Origin: Castor canadensis
Taxonomy: Eukaryota; Chordata; Mammalia; Rodentia; Castoridae
Length of the DNA: 64,000 bases
Direction: 5' to 3'
NCBI RefSeq assembly: GCF_047511655.1
Contig: NC_133390.1
Coordinates: 134,035,583-134,099,582, forward strand
Part shown: piece by piece, positions 13,016 to 26,596 of the stretch
Numbering within the stretch: the first letter of the stretch is position 1
Layout of the letters: each line of letters begins with the position of its first letter
Program-made: the position numbers and the translations under genes
Notes under the pieces: generated by a model
Databases searched by the model: none
Seen by the model: only the letters and a program-made list of their open reading frames with translations
Told to the model about the DNA's origin: nothing

Positions 13016-14649
13016 TTGAATTTATTTTTGTACAGAATGAGAGATAGGGATCTAGTTTGTCTTTTACATGTAGGAATCCAGGTTTCCTAGGGCCCTTTGT
13101 TGAAGAGGGCTTTTTCTCCAATGTATGATTTTTGACATCTTTGTCAAGAATCAGATGTTAATACCTGCTTGGGCTTATTTCTGGATCTTCTCTTCTATTG
13201 ATCTACATGACTATTTTGTGCCAATACCATGCTGTCTTTGTTACCGTGTTACAGTTTGAAGTCAGATAATGAGATACTTCCAGAATTGCTCTTTTTTTCT
13301 CAGGATTGCTTAGGCTATTTGGGGTCTTTTTTCTTCCATATGAATTTTTGGCTCTTTTTCTGTATCAGTGAAGAATACCATTGGAATTTTTACTTATATT
13401 GCATTGAATCTGTACATTGTTTTCAGTAATATAGCCATTTTCACACTATTAATTCAGTTGATCCATGAACATTGGAGGTCTTTCCATTTCTAAGGTCTTC
13501 TTCAGTCTCTTTCTTCAGTGTCTTATAATTTTCATTGTGGAAGTCTTTCAACTCTTTGGCTAAGACCAAAATACCTATTCGTAGGTATTTTTTGAAACTA
13601 GTGTGAATGAACAGTTTTCCTGTTTCTTTCTCAGTGTGTTCATTGTTGGTATACAGGAAACCTAGATTTTTGTACGCCAATCTTGTGTCCTGCTACATTG
13701 TTAGTGTTTATCAGGCCTAAAAGTTTTCTGGTGGATTCTTTGGCATCTTTTAAATATAGGATCATATCATCTGCAAATAGGGATAGTTTGACTTCTTCCT
13801 CTCCTATTTGTGTCCCTTTTATTTCTCTCTCTTGTGTTATTGCTGGGGCTAATAATTGAAGTACTATATTGATTAAGAGTGGAGTGAATACTCTTGTTTC
13901 ATTTCTGATTTTAGGGGAAAAGCTTTCAGTTTTTCCACAGTTAGTACAGCACTGGGTATAGGTTTGTCATATATAATAGCCTTTATTATGTTGAGGTATG
14001 ATCCTTCTATTCCTATTATTTTTTCAGGACTTTTATCATAAAGGGATATTGGATTTTTTTCCAGACTCTTTCTGCATTTGTTGAGATGATCGTGCAATTT
14101 TTTTCATTGATATGATTTGTGTACTGCATTATGTTATTGATTTGCATATGTTGAACATACATGCACCCCTGGAATGAAACCAACTTGATTATGGTATATG
14201 ATCTTCTTAAGGTGTTGTGGAATTCGGTTTGCAAATGTTTTATTAAGAATTTCTGCATCTACATTTGTTAAGGAAATTGTAGTTTTCTTCTCTTGTGTCC
14301 TTATCCAGTTTTTGTATCGGGCTTCATGGAATGAGTTTGTTAGCATCATTCCCTTTCCATTTTATGGAATAGTTTCAGGAGAATTGGTATTAGTTCTTTA
14401 AAGTCCTGGTAGAATTCAGCAGTGCATCTATCTGCTCTTGGAATTTTTCTTTATTGGGAGAGTATTTGTTATGACTTCAATCACTCTGCTCATTATAAAC
14501 TTGTCTAAATTATTTACATCCTCTTGGTTCATTTTGTTACCTATGTGTCTAGAAATTTATTCTAGAGTTCTAGATTTTCCAATCTATTGGAACATATGTT
14601 TAACTTTTGAAACATTCTCTAATGTTTCTCTGGATTTCATTGGCACCCT

Positions 14650-14725
14650 CTTTTTTTAGGCAGTACTGTAGTATGAACTTGCTTGCTAGTCAGGCACTCT
14701 ACCACTTGAACCAGACCTCCAGCCC
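14650..14725 (-). mobile_element. ID-like SINE, antisense
   Basis: A T run is followed by 'ggcagtactgtagtatgaac' and 'ggcactctaccacttgaacc', matching the other antisense ID-like copies in this window. Confidence 0.8.
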
Positions 14726-14987
14726 TTGGTATCTTTTTAAATATTCCCTTTTTCATCTCTGGTTTTATCAATATGGGTCTACTTCTTGATGTTGATTAGT
14801 TTGGCCAAGAATTTGTCAATCTTGTTTATGTTTTCAAAGAGCCAGCTCTTTGTTTCATTGATTCTTTGCATTATTCTTTTAGTATCCATTTCATTAATTT
14901 CTGCCCTGATCTTTATTATTTATTTCTGTCTTCTAATTAGAAGTGTATTTCTTGTTGTTTTTCTAAGACCTTGAGATACATCATTTG

Positions 14988-15020
14988 GTTATTTGAGATC
15001 TCCCTGAGATCTCAAATAAC
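14988..15020. repeat. Perfect 15-bp inverted repeat with 3-bp loop
   Basis: GTTATTTGAGATCTC (14988-15002), loop CCT, then its exact reverse complement (15006-15020). It sits at the junction between antisense L1 and a SINE. Confidence 0.95.
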
Positions 15021-15352
15021 ACCAGTGGTACTGGTGTTTAAACTCAGAGCCATATGCTTACTAATCAAGCACTCTAACACTTGAGCCACAACTTCAACCC
15101 TTTTAATTTTAGGTTTTTTTTTTTTCAGGTAAGGTCTCACTACTTTGTCTGGGCCAACTTCAGACTATGATCCTCCTATCCTTGCCTCCCCCTTACATGG
15201 GATTATAGTCACAATCCACTGGGCCTGTTTTATCTGTTGAGATGGGATCTTGCTAACTTTTTGTCTAAGCTGGCCTAGAACCATGATTTTCTGGATCTCT
15301 GCCTCCCAAATAGCTGAGATTAAAGGTGTGAGTCACTGCACCATGCCCTCTG
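15021..15352 (-). mobile_element. Composite SINE (B1/Alu-like + ID-like), antisense
   Basis: ID-like part: 'agcactctaacacttgagcc'. After a T/A-rich linker comes the B1/Alu-like part with 'gggattatagtcac', 'tggcctagaaccatga' and 'agctgagattaaagg'. It interrupts the antisense L1. Confidence 0.75.
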
Positions 15353-16130
15353 ATTTTTCCATGAAGACATTCTTAGCAATAAACTTCCCCTTAGAACTGC
15401 CTTTGCTATATCCCATAGATTCTGTTATGTTGTATTTTTTATTTTCCTTTCACTCTAGGAATTTTTAATTTTCCTCCTTGATTTTCAATGACCCAGTGAT
15501 AATCCAGAAGCTTATTATTCTATTTCCACGTGCTCATGTATTTCCTGTAGTTTCTCTTGCTATTGATGTTGAATTTTATTCCATTATTATCTGAAAAGAT
15601 ACAAGAAATTATTTCAATTTAATTGTATTTTTAAGACTTGCCTTTATAACCTAAAATGTGATCTGTTTTGGAGAAAGTTCCATGGGCTGTTGAGAAGAAT
15701 ATGTACTCCACAGAATTTGGGTGGAGTGCTCAGTAGATGTCTGCTAAGTCCACTCATCACATGGTGTAGTTAAACTCTGGGGTATCTTTGTTCATATTCT
15801 GTCTGGATGATCCATTTATTTATTGATGAGATTGTAATATTGAATTCTCCCCTTGTTATCGTGTCTGTATCCATCTGTCTCTTTATGTCTAGTAGTATTT
15901 GTCTTATGAAATTGGATGTACCAATGTTTGGTGGATATAAACTTACAATTGTCATATCTTCTTAATGGACTGCTCCCTTTACTAATATATAGTGACCCAC
16001 TTATGCCTAATTTTGTCTTGAAGTCTATGGAGGTAGCTTCCACATTCTTGGAATATTGTTTCCCAGTCTTTCACTTTCAGCATGTGTGTGTTTTTATCAG
16101 TGAGATGTGTTTCTTGCAGACAAAGTATTT

Positions 16131-18130
16131 AAAAGCCTACTTTAAAAATAATCAATGACCTCAAGCAGATTCAAACAAACCGCTGAATAAGGTAAAGATG
16201 AAAATTCAAGACCAATATAAAATAGTTAGAATCATAGATGAGAAGTTCAGAAAGGATATTGAGACTCTGAAAAAGAAATGTTGCAAATGAAAAACTCAAT
16301 GAGCTTATGAACTTCTCACCTTTTAAATTCTTTGTCTGGCATTTCAGTCACTTCAGTAATTCTTGATGCAGTTATTAGGGAGTTATAAACTTTTGGAGGA
16401 GTCATTGCCTAGATTTTCATATTTCTTGTGTTTATATGTGATTTGCTTATCTGTTGGGATGGATGTCTCTCTGTATCTAATTAGTCAATTCATTAGTTAG
16501 TTAGTTAGTTAGTTTTGAAACTTCTTAGTGGAGAGTCTTCTCTTGGGGTCACAGTCCCTACTATCACTCAAAAGAGAGAAAGCAGACAGCAGTAACAACA
16601 CCTCAAAAGCACATCAGATATTTAGTATAGCACAGAAATTTAGAAACATCAACTACACACCCAATAAGGTGGAAAGGAAAGGAACTAGAATACTCACAGG
16701 ATATGCTAAGATTTAAAAAATTATATCTAGAGGTATTAATAGTTAAATACAAAAAAGAAAGAATTAGAATAATAAGGAAAAGGAGAGAGGATGCAAAATA
16801 GAAAAGAGAGGAGAAGAATTATGGGGTGGAGGTATAGGAAATAGTAGAATGATTGTGAGAGTGAACAGGATAAAATGAGAATAGCAAAAGAAAAATAGTC
16901 AAAAGAAAAAAAGGACAAAAAACTAACAGCAAATATAAAAAATAAAAAATAAACACCAGTCAATATTTCTTCCTTGTTGAGGGAAAGAGGGTTGATTTCT
17001 ATCCCCAGGCTTGTGTTTTCTATTTCCTTTGTGGGAGGGGCAACTTTTTGTTTCCTTGGTTTTGTTTTTTCCTCTATGAACTTGTAAGAAGTTGGAGCGT
17101 TGGAGTCTTCTTATAGGCTGAGCTCAGACTTGCCTTCCCTGCTGGGTTGCATTCAGGATGGTGTTCACCTATAAGCAAGATTGCTGGTACAGGGAATACA
17201 GAAGCCAACATCAAACTGTTCCTGTTAGGTGAGCCAAGGACACCTCAGTTTGGATGTCACCTAGGACACAAGAATCTCTGCCTCTGTTGGTTTATCATGG
17301 GAAACAAATTTCCAAGTCATGGTTACAGTCCATCAATCTCTCTGGTCTTTTGGAAGTGGGAAAAGCAGTCAAGACAATGCAGTTTGCACTTCCTGGACAG
17401 AGTATGGGTCTCTAATTAATCCTGATTGCCCTAGCCTCACAGTTGTCTGTCTTAGCACCCCAAATCATATTCATAGACAGCTGGTATCTCTCCTCTTACC
17501 AGAGTTCAGAGTTTGTGTTGCATCTTTGCTTGCAAGAGTCCTCACCTGAAACTCTACCACTATTGTTTTTGGTGTTTTAGTTCTTGGCTTGCAGCTGGGC
17601 TCCAGCTGGCACTTTGCACACAAGTAGATTGTGTTGGTGAATCTGAGACCCAGTTTCCTGGGTGATTCTTAAGAGTTGTTGTTCTCTTAGGCAGGGGAAG
17701 TCTTCAGGATTTGGAAATATATTTATGAAAAATAAAAAAGCAGAGTCTAGTGCTCTCTATCAAGAGACTGGGCTGTTGGTTCTCCCATGATGATTCCCTT
17801 TCACCCACCAGTCAGCAAGCTATGAAGGTCAAAGGGCTCCTTGCTTTGCATCTGCTTGCTGCATAGTATGTAGTTCTCCCTTCTTTAATTTTACTCTTAC
17901 AGAGTGCCGGTTAGTGCCCACCTGTGGGTCTTCCTGAGGCTTGCCTTTTCTCTTTTGCCATACTGAGGGGATTCTTCTCCTTCCCTGTCATTTAGTTCAG
18001 TGCTCTTTATTAGAGTTTGTTGTTTCTTTTATCAATCTAAATATTCCTGGGTTTCATCTTGTTTCTGTCTACTGTTCACTATTGCCTTCCTTGTCTTTCC
18101 ATGCCACCTCCTTTCCCTGAGCCATGAATA
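16131..18130 (-). mobile_element. Probable L1 5' region (ORF1/5'UTR) of the antisense L1
   Basis: The sequence directly continues the antisense L1 and has its base style: A-rich ORF1-like words around 16190-16300 and 16560-16960, then a T/G-rich tract to about 18130. I could not match a domain, and part of 16150-16300 may run in the opposite direction (a 5' inversion). A (TTAG)n run lies at 16490-16512. Treat the family call as inference. Confidence 0.35.
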
Positions 18131-21100
18131 TGATCACTTTATTTTGGATATATAGAAACTCAGAAAAAGTACTTTTGGTATTGTGTGGTTAAAATCATGT
18201 TGAACATCCCCAATAAAATTCTCAAATTGAAGTTGGCAATCTTTACTTCCCAACTTCATATTCAGCTCAATCTTGGACAGAATTCCAGTCACTAATGTTC
18301 CAGCCTCAGAAATGGACTATGCATCTGTAGTCTGAGTCTCACCACGATTGGATGTGAGCTTGTGTAAGACAGTGATGCCCAAAGTGCACTCCCTGGCACA
18401 AGTCAACACCTTCATCATCCAAAATCATCTGTTGTTGAAGCAGATCTTGTTTATTCTCTCATCCTGAGCTAGATGACTGTTTCCCATCAGAACCTCCAAA
18501 ACCTGCTAGCCACCTTTACTATCCCCTGTTGGTAGACCCATCTTGGCAGTACTCCCTCTTCTTAACCTTGAGTTTCTAAAACACATCCTCATTGAGTTGA
18601 AGCAAACAGGGAACCTCACTTACTATGTATGTAGCACCTGGGAAGCCACTGGCAGAGCTTTAAGGAGGTCAGATTAGTAAAGGTGGTGGGAAACTTGGCC
18701 TCGTCACTCAGGCTGTGGCAGTTAGTCCTCGATGTCCACTGAAGTTACCTGTGAGTAAATGCTGATTGACAGACCCCACTCAGACCCCTGAAGTCACACT
18801 CTCCAGGTGATTAACAACTGTAAGAGGCATTCCTCAGCTGTTCTTACTGTGGGTTCTCCTTGTACAGCCCTAAGAAGCTTCCCCTCCCTAGTAGCTTCAT
18901 GAACCCCACCTGCCCTGCCTCAGGTGTCTTTCCTGTCCGTCCTGAGCCCACACTCCTCCTTACCAGCAAGATGCCCCTGGCCCAGGCACTACTTCTACTT
19001 CTGAAATTGCTTAGGTCTCTCTCATGTTCTCCCACCAGGAGAAACTGGATCCACGTTGGTCCAATCTCCCCATCCCGGCATTAAAACCATGTTGATACTT
19101 TTCTATCATTCTCATTGGTCCAGATCCTTAAATTCACAGGAAAGCCTTTCTCCCATTAATTAAGGGGTTCTATTTACATACTGAGAGATTGATATATTCT
19201 AAGGATATCGAGGAAAAAGAAACAGACTCAGTTTCCCCTACTGTCATTTCACAACACACATCACTTCTGACAGCAGAAATGTGGAGGACTTTCTTCACTG
19301 GCAAGCAAGTGATCAATTCTGTAGGAACCCCCACTGTAGAATTGGTCATGGTCACTGGAAGTCTTTTGGTTAAGTTCACATTCTAATTTATCCTTATCAG
19401 TTTAATATCTTTTATGTCCTCAAGCCACAAACAATATTTTAAGTGGGACTGGGGCTTGGGGAAGAATTGAGAGATTCTTGTGCCCAGATCCTTGGGACAG
19501 CATGGGTGTGGGAATGTGGATCTCAGTGTCAATCCATGGGTTTCGACCTAAAGGCCATTTTCTAATACCTTGGATTGAAGGACAAGGCACCCCTTCATTT
19601 GGATGATGGCCTTTATGTTGGGCACACTCAGAATGCCTTTCAGTTATGGATCAGGATAGTTGGTATCTCATTTAACTTTCTTATTTAGAAAAACAAAACA
19701 TTAATAACTCTTAATTTAAAAATCCCTGCTTACAGAAACCCCCAGTCTGCTCTTCATGACATGGAGGGTGTCTGAGGGGGTCCCAGGGCTGTCTATGCTG
19801 AAGTTGGCAGAAAGAGGAGTCTTTGGGTTCATAGTGATGGTTCACATCTGAGGGGCACTGCTGACAAGGGGCAACCCCCATCCCACAATAAAGGAGACAC
19901 AAAGATGAAGTCAGCAAGAAGAGAATCCTTAAAGTCAGAAAATGAATTACAAGACTAAGGAGTGATTTCAGTTTCCATGGCCGCCTGACCTGTGAGTCCT
20001 GCTGAGTCATAGAAAACTTCCCTAAATTGGGACTGCATCCTGCACCTGAGAATGTTGGCCACCAGAGGGAAGCCTTTGCCCACTAATGTGCACTTCTCCA
20101 AGACCTTCAACTCCAGGTCACCCTATGCACTCAGAAGGTGGCCCCTAGGATGGGGTTAGGGTTGGCTTCAAAATATGGAGCTTTGCAAAATACACACCCA
20201 TTAATGCTATTCCAGGCTCTGGAAGGCCCCATGTCCTTGACTGCCTTCACTACTCTGGGCTACCTGGGAATACGGGGTGTCACTGAAAAAAGCAAGCAAC
20301 AGTAGACAGCAGCAGTTTCCAGTTACTGCAGCTCCTTCCTCCTCTCTTCCCAGAAAGACCCCAGTCTCTACTCCCAGGGAAGGAGAGCCAGACAAGCCTA
20401 GAATTGGCTATTGCAGGAGATGGGGACTTTCACAAAGCAGGTGACAATGAAAGAGTGAAATCCTATGGAAAAGTCTGTTTTCTGTCGTCTCTCCTACTCT
20501 CTCTCCTCCCTCTTTTCTCACTGCTGTTTCTCTTCCCCCTCCCCCTTCCCATTCACAAGTCACCTAACTCCTTCTTTATAGTCTTCTCTGGGGGCAGAGT
20601 CTGGAGTGTTAGGGAAAAATCTGTCATCTTCTTTCCAGTGGTTACTAAGAGCACCCGATCCATTTGTGAGGTACAGTTTCCCTTCCACAGGGATGGTACT
20701 AAAGACGTGATCATTTGAGTCCTGATCCGGTGTATCTGCTTGAAGGATCCCCTTATCATCACCTGCTGCTCACCTGTGCTTCAGAGAGTTTCATCTTTCC
20801 CTGCTAAATATCATATCACCATCCTCTCCAACACTATCATAACCCCTTGCTCAGGTAAACAGGTACAGATGCTGGCCACCGGAAGGAGGGCTGTCAGGCT
20901 GAGATAGTAAGGACCAAGGAAATGTGGGGAGAATTTCCTCTCCCGAGTGCTCTATGCAGGTTGGCTTACTTCTCTGTGGTCTCTGGTATCCTGTTCTTTT
21001 CTCTGATTTCTGTTGCTCAGTCTGTCTTTCACCATCCCTACTAGATTGAGTGAGCATTTAGAATCAAGGACTTGTCTCTTGCTTGATTTCTCCAGCACTG

Positions 21101-21587
21101 GCACACATAATGGCACAGACACATGCGCAGTACACACATAAGAAGAGGTAACATTACGCCCATGTTGTAACAAACCGAAATGTGCCTCACTCAAGAAACT
21201 TTAACGTATGGGAGAATATTCTTGAACCAGTAGAAGAATAGAAGTTGCAGGAACAAAAAGGAAACCATTTTGTGTAGTTTAAAAAAGTGTAAATGATCAT
21301 AAAGAAAATGAGAGACAAAGGAAAGGTAGTCCACAGTTTGGCAACCCTGAAGCAAAATAAAATGAAAGTGAAAATGTATCTCAGGTGCTATGAAGGTCCT
21401 TTTCATCTACTAAACAAGGAATCAAGCTAGAGTAGGAACAGAGAAGGCCAGCATCTAGGACAGCTCTAGCAGTGCTCAGGATAAGGTGATCATCCTGGCA
21501 TCTTGAGGGATAGGGTGCCTGATTGGAATGAGAAGTAGATGTGATCATCCATGTTCTCTGGCCAGGTAATGTCAAAAGATGGTGTGT
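18131..21587. other. Non-coding stretch, nothing recognised
   Basis: No gene or confident repeat. Short ORFs on both strands (for example 18860-19084 plus, 19711-20010 minus, 20404-20718 plus) have no domains, and opposite-strand ORFs overlap them. Some of it may be old LTR sequence, but I could not place boundaries. Confidence 0.4.
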
Positions 21588-22072
21588 TATTTAGCTTTCT
21601 GCCACTCTGACAAAATACCTGAGAAAATCAACTTAAAGTAGGAAAGATTAATTTTTGCCTTATGGTTTCAGAGTTTTCAATCCATGGTCATTGTTTGGGG
21701 ACCTGTGATGAGAATATCATGATGGAGGGGGGTGAATGGTAGATTAAAACTGCTCAGCCCATGGTGGCCAGGATGAGAGAGATTGAGAGAGAGAGAGAGA
21801 GAAGAGAGAAAGATTCCAGGGACAAAATATATCCTTCAACTGGAAGTCCAATGACCTATTTCCTCTAACCAGATCACACATCCCAAAGTTCCCATCCAAT
21901 AATAGCCCATTGAGAAATGAAACAATAAATGGATTAATCCATTCCTGAAGTCAGAGCCCTCATGATTCAATAACTTCCCATCCAAAAGCCCACTTTTGAG
22001 CCCTACTGCACTGGTAATTAAGCCTTCACCACATAAGCTTAGGAGGACATTTCAATCCCAAACCATAAACAA
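21588..22072 (-). mobile_element. MaLR-type LTR (MST/MLT1-like), antisense
   Basis: It starts 'gtgttatttagctttctgccactctgacaaaatacctgag' and ends with an 'aggacatttcaatcccaaaccata' block, the usual antisense layout of ERVL-MaLR LTRs. A (GA)n run lies near 21781-21804. The family is assigned from remembered consensus features. Confidence 0.6.
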
Positions 22073-22567
22073 TGGGATAAAATGTCTTCCTATGTATTTC
22101 AAGGAATTTTTAGGATCCTTCATTTCATAATACCCCACTTATGTGGCCTCAAGATGAGAAAAATGAGATAGAGTCTAAGAAATTTTCCCAGGTTGGTACA
22201 TGGGACTTCCACCATTCACGCTTGCCTAATGGGTACATGTGGGCTTCTTTCAACTCAGGATATAAACAAATTGAAGACAGAAACTTTGGATTGTTAACTG
22301 AGACCAGGAGAAAGAGAAGAAAACAGAAGGAGAGAAAAAAAGAGAAATAAGGAGGAAAAGGAATGAAATAGGAATTAACTACATGGGATCTTTATAAACT
22401 CCTTTCTGGAAAAATTTTCCTCCTTTCTAAAACTTTATTATAAAAGGTAAAGGGACTCTTCCATTAATTTTGTAGGGACTCCTGTGCTAATTTATATGTT
22501 GATGTAATTGGTCAGACAAATTCAGCTCTAAAAAATAAAAAAATAATAAATATTTCAAGAGCATGGA

Positions 22568-22902
22568 TGTAGCCTGGCATGATAGCTCACACCTACAACC
22601 CCAGCTGCTCAGGAGATGGAGATCGAGGAGATTGCAGCTCGAGGCCAGTCCAGGAAAAATGTTAACAAGAACCCATCTCAACAAATAAGCTGGATGTGGT
22701 GATGTGCACCTGTCACCCAGCTGTGAGAGAGGCATATGTAGGAAAATGATAGTCCTGGCCTGTAAGAGCAAAAATCATGAAAACCTTCCTGAAACATAAA
22801 TAAAGCAAAAAGGGTTAGGGGCCTGGAACAAGTGGTAGAGCACCTGCCTCTCAAACACAAGACCCTAAATTTAAATCACTGCCCCTCACAGAAAAAAAAG
22901 AG
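22568..22902 (+). mobile_element. Composite SINE (B1/Alu-like + ID-like)
   Basis: The head 'gcctggcatgatagctcacacctacaa' is B1/Alu-like. The tail 'ggaacaagtggtagagcacctgcct' and 'caagaccctaaatttaaatc' is ID-like and ends in an A run. Confidence 0.8.
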
Positions 22903-23569
22903 ATCATGGATGTTTTATCACGGTTGAGTGAAATTGTCCATGAACAACCTGCAAGGAAAAAAACTCCTTTTTAAAATATCCTTTGGGCTACATGTAGAAA
23001 TAGAATTTCTCACAGAATTTCAACGTGTCAGCTGTTTTCCTGTTATAGTTGCAATGACCATATTTGTCTGGTTTAGAGCACCTACAAACTCAGGATGAAC
23101 TGCGACGTACAGAGAGGTAATCCCTGCCCCACTATGGGGAATAGAGCTCAAAGCACACACAGAGATCCCTATGTGGGTCCTCAACATTGTGCCAAGGACA
23201 TCTTGGAACCCTCCACATTCATTAGCATCACATTCTTCCGGAAGAGCACTTGGAAACTCGGGTGTTGTCACACAGCCTGACAGTCACACCTCTACACACA
23301 CAAAAACACATTTCACAGGCAGCCTCTCTTGCAAGGAAAGAGGAGATTTTGGCCACATGTAACTGAACATCAGCTATGGCTGGCTCAGTTCAGATTGCAA
23401 ACTGACTCCCTGAGCTGAGCTAAGGCTCTTTTGGTTCTCAGGGTTTGTCAAATTCTATTCTGAGAATGAACTTCATCCCACACTCACTCCTTTAAGGAAC
23501 TGTTAACCGATGCCACTGTGATGACAACACCCAGGAAAGTCCTAGGTATGTCTGAGTAGATGTGAGTTT

Positions 23570-23956
23570 TGTAGTGCTTCAGTAACAAAGCACCACAGAC
23601 TGGACACTTTAAACAACAGGCATTTATTGTCTCATAGTTCTGGAGTTTGGAAGTCCAGGTGTGGACAGGGTTGGCTCCTTCTGAGGGCTGAGGACAGGGT
23701 GTGTCCCAGCCCTCTCTCCTTGGGGCATACCTGGCCATCTTCTCCCTGTGACCCTTCATGTCAACTTCCCTCTATGCATTTCTGTGTCTAGATTTTCCCT
23801 TTTTATTTTAAGGGCACCAATCATATTGGATTAGAGCCCACACTAATGATATCATTAGAGCTTTATCACCTCTTTACAGGGTCATATTCCAAGCTTCTAG
23901 GAGTTAGGATTTCAATGTGCAAATTGGAGGTAGGACACAATTCAGCCTGCAACAGG
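23570..23956 (-). mobile_element. MLT1-like LTR, antisense
   Basis: Ordered landmarks: 'cagtaacaaagcaccacagactgg', 'acaacaggcatttattgtctcatagttctgga', 'ggcaccaatcatattggattag', 'gggtcatattcc' and the closing 'ggacacaattcagcctgcaaca'. These are typical of antisense MLT1 (ERVL-MaLR) LTRs. Confidence 0.65.
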
Positions 23957-24139
23957 TGGAAACATCTGTTTCAAGTATCAGTTATGAGTCATACTTCTGG
24001 CAAGACATTAGGCAAGTAATTGAACTTTTCCAAACTTCAAAGTTTCCATCTGTAAAATCATTTAAATTTTCTATTGAACTTAATTCCCCAAATGATTTCT
24101 TTACATGAGGATGGATTTTCCAAAAACTATTTCTTCTCT

Positions 24140-24440
24140 TTTCTTTTATTTAAGGTATCTTTTAGATGTAAATGCTATTGGTCATTGTATCTGCATCTAT
24201 AGATTCAGCCAATTGTAGATTGAAAATATTTGAAAAAAATTACATCTGTACTGAACACAGACTTTGTTTCTTGTCATTATATACTTAATACAATATAGCA
24301 ACTGTTTGCATAACATTTATAAACAACTACATATTATAAGTAATTCAAAGATCATTCAAAGTGTATAGGTTATATGCAAATCCCACACCATTTTATATGA
24401 GGATTGGGCATGCTGGGATGTTGGCGATCTCCATGGATAT
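24140..24440. mobile_element. Tigger-like DNA-transposon fossil
   Basis: 'gtatctgcatctatagattcagccaatt', 'tgaaaatatttgaaaaaaattacatctgtactgaac' and 'ttgtcattatatacttaatacaatat' follow a familiar mammalian Tc1/mariner (Tigger-type) non-autonomous element. Family name uncertain. No coding capacity. Confidence 0.5.
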
Positions 24441-24454
24441 TGCATATGTTTGTC

Positions 24455-24620
24455 CAGTTGTTCTGGCAACAGTTGTTGAAAAGACTTTATTTTCCCCTTT
24501 GGATTTTCTTGGCACCCTTACCAAAAAAATAACTGACTATAAACATACAATTTATTTATGGATTCACTTCTATCCCATTCACCTATATGTGTGCCTTTCT
24601 GCCAGCACCACACTCTCTTG
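24455..24620 (-). mobile_element. L1 fragment, antisense
   Basis: 'tttggattttcttggcaccctt', 'tttatttatggattcacttctatcccattcacctatatg' and 'cagcaccacactctcttg' match the antisense of an L1 ORF2 segment. Degraded. Confidence 0.5.
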
Positions 24621-25029
24621 AATTCAATAATTACTAAAATGAAACATCTAATTAGAAAATTGGAAAAGTCAAGAGCAGACATTAGACCGAAGTGTTAAGA
24701 TTGAAATTGAGAAGTGTGAGTTCTCTAATTGTGACCTTTTTTGAAGATTAGTTTAGCTATTCTAGGTCCAAAAATATTTTTGTAGATATATACAAACATA
24801 TTCTAAAATATACATGGCATGATATAAGCTCTGGAATAACTGAAACAATCCTAAGAGTAGTAAAATGGAAGAAACCTGTACAATATTAATGCTTACTACA
24901 TAGCTAAGGTGTGTCATAAATAATGGTGTGTCATTGACTGGGGAATAGATACAAAGATCAATGAAACCTGAGAGAGGACCTTGACAGTGACCACACAAGT
25001 ATGCCCAATTGATTTTAGCAAAGTTGTTG

Positions 25030-25498
25030 CTGCTGTAGTTTGGATGAGGGTTGAGTGAGACCCCAAAGGTTTGTGTGTTGGAGGCTTGGTCCTCAGTGTA
25101 TTGATGTGAAAGATGGCAGACTCTTTTAAGAGGTGAGGTCTAGTAGGAAGTAATTAGGTCATTAAGGGCACTGCCCTTGAAAGGAATTGATGTAGCTTTC
25201 ATGGAACTCTGAGTCAGTTTTGGTGAGAGCAAGTTCTTATAAAAGAGTGAGCCTAACCCCTGAGCTGGTTTCTGGAATCCTGTCTCACCATGTATCTCTC
25301 CTTCTCAATCAATCTCCCTCCATGGTGCCATCTACCACGTGATGAAGCCCAGGGGGCCTTCACAAGAAGTAAAATAAATAGGGCTGTCCAACCTTAGACT
25401 TCCAGCCTCCAAAACTGTGAGGTAAATAGATCTCTGTTCTTGATAAATTACCCAGCCTCAGATATTTCATTATAGTAATGAAAAAATGTCTAATACAG
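25030..25498 (+). mobile_element. MaLR-type LTR, sense
   Basis: Typical sense order: 'tgctgtagtttggatgagggt', 'ccaaaggtttgtgtgttggag', 'tttaagaggtgaggtc', 'ggtcattaagggca', 'ccaaaactgtgaggtaaat' and a closing 'attatagtaatgaaaaaatgtctaata'. ERVL-MaLR family by remembered structure. Confidence 0.65.
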
Positions 25499-26334
25499 GT
25501 GCAAAAGCAATTTAGAGGGATAAAGACAGGCTTTTCCACAAATGGTGCTGGAATTGCCTATGTAGAGACAAAAGAAAGAACAAAAAGGAAAAAAGAATCT
25601 TGGTCCAAAACTCATCTTAACACAAAATGGATCATTGACTTAAACATAAAACTATACAACTTTTAGAAAAATATAAAAATATATCTTCAGGAGCCAAAGC
25701 CAATCAAAGACTCCATGGACTTGACACAAGAGGAAGACAGATAAAAGAAAAAATTAGAAAATTGGATTATAGAAAAATAAAAATGTTTGCTATGTGAATG
25801 ATCATGATACGAAGAGGAAAAATATTTTTAAAACCTGTATTTCCTGCAAAGGTATAGAATCTATACCATATATAAAGAACGCTCAGTACTCAATAGTTAC
25901 AAAAACAAATAATCCAATTAGAAAGCTGGCAAAAGACATGAGTAGACATTATACAGAAGTGGATCGACAGATTGCAAAAAAAGCACATGAAAAAATATTC
26001 AATGTCATTAATAGTAGAAAATGGCCATCAAAAGCACAAAGATGTCAATAAACAAGTATTAGAATAGCTAAAATGAAAAATAATGGCAATACAAACAGCT
26101 GGCTAAACACTGGATTGCTGATGCATTGATGGTGCAAGTATAAAATGATACAACCATTTTGTATCATCTAAAACAGTTTTATAATCAGCATGCAATTTAC
26201 ATATGATTCAACAATTATACTTGGGGCATGTAAACCTTAAAATGAAAAATTATGCTCTCAAAAAAAGTTCTATGTGAATGTTTATAGCAGCCTTATTCAC
26301 AGTACTACAAAACTGGAAACAACCAAGATATATG

Positions 26335-26427
26335 CTTTTTTTTGGTGGTACAAGAATTTGAACTCAGGCCTTGGTGCTTGCTAGTTAGGTGCAAAAAATG
26401 CTACTTGAACCATACCTCCAGACCAGA
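26335..26427 (-). mobile_element. ID-like SINE, antisense
   Basis: 'ttttggtggtacaagaatttgaact', 'gctacttgaaccatacctcc': the antisense ID-like head after a T run, inserted in an L1 fragment. Confidence 0.75.
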
Positions 26428-26596
26428 GGAATATTTTAAAAAGCTGGGGAATCTCTACATAATGGATTACTACTTGGCAATGAAAAGAATTACTGATATG
26501 TACAACAATTTGGTAAAATAATGAAATCATGCTGAAAAAAGATAATGCTCTATATATACAATGTACTTTAAATGACAAAATATAGAAATGAAGAGT

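Larger units (their letters stand above)
11285..16130 (-). mobile_element. Antisense L1 with nested insertions
   Basis: Read on the minus strand, this is the L1 3'UTR (about 11285-11480) followed by ORF2 backwards: the 3' region (11480-12600), the reverse transcriptase region (12840-14400) and the endonuclease region (15360-16130). Minus-strand ORF pieces such as 13873-14097, 14016-14258 and 14134-14349 show degraded L1 RT segments, including one like 'IIYHNQVGFIPG'. Four SINEs (11826, 12931, 14650 and 15021) and a non-L1 segment at 12630-12835 interrupt it. No intact frame remains. Confidence 0.8.
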
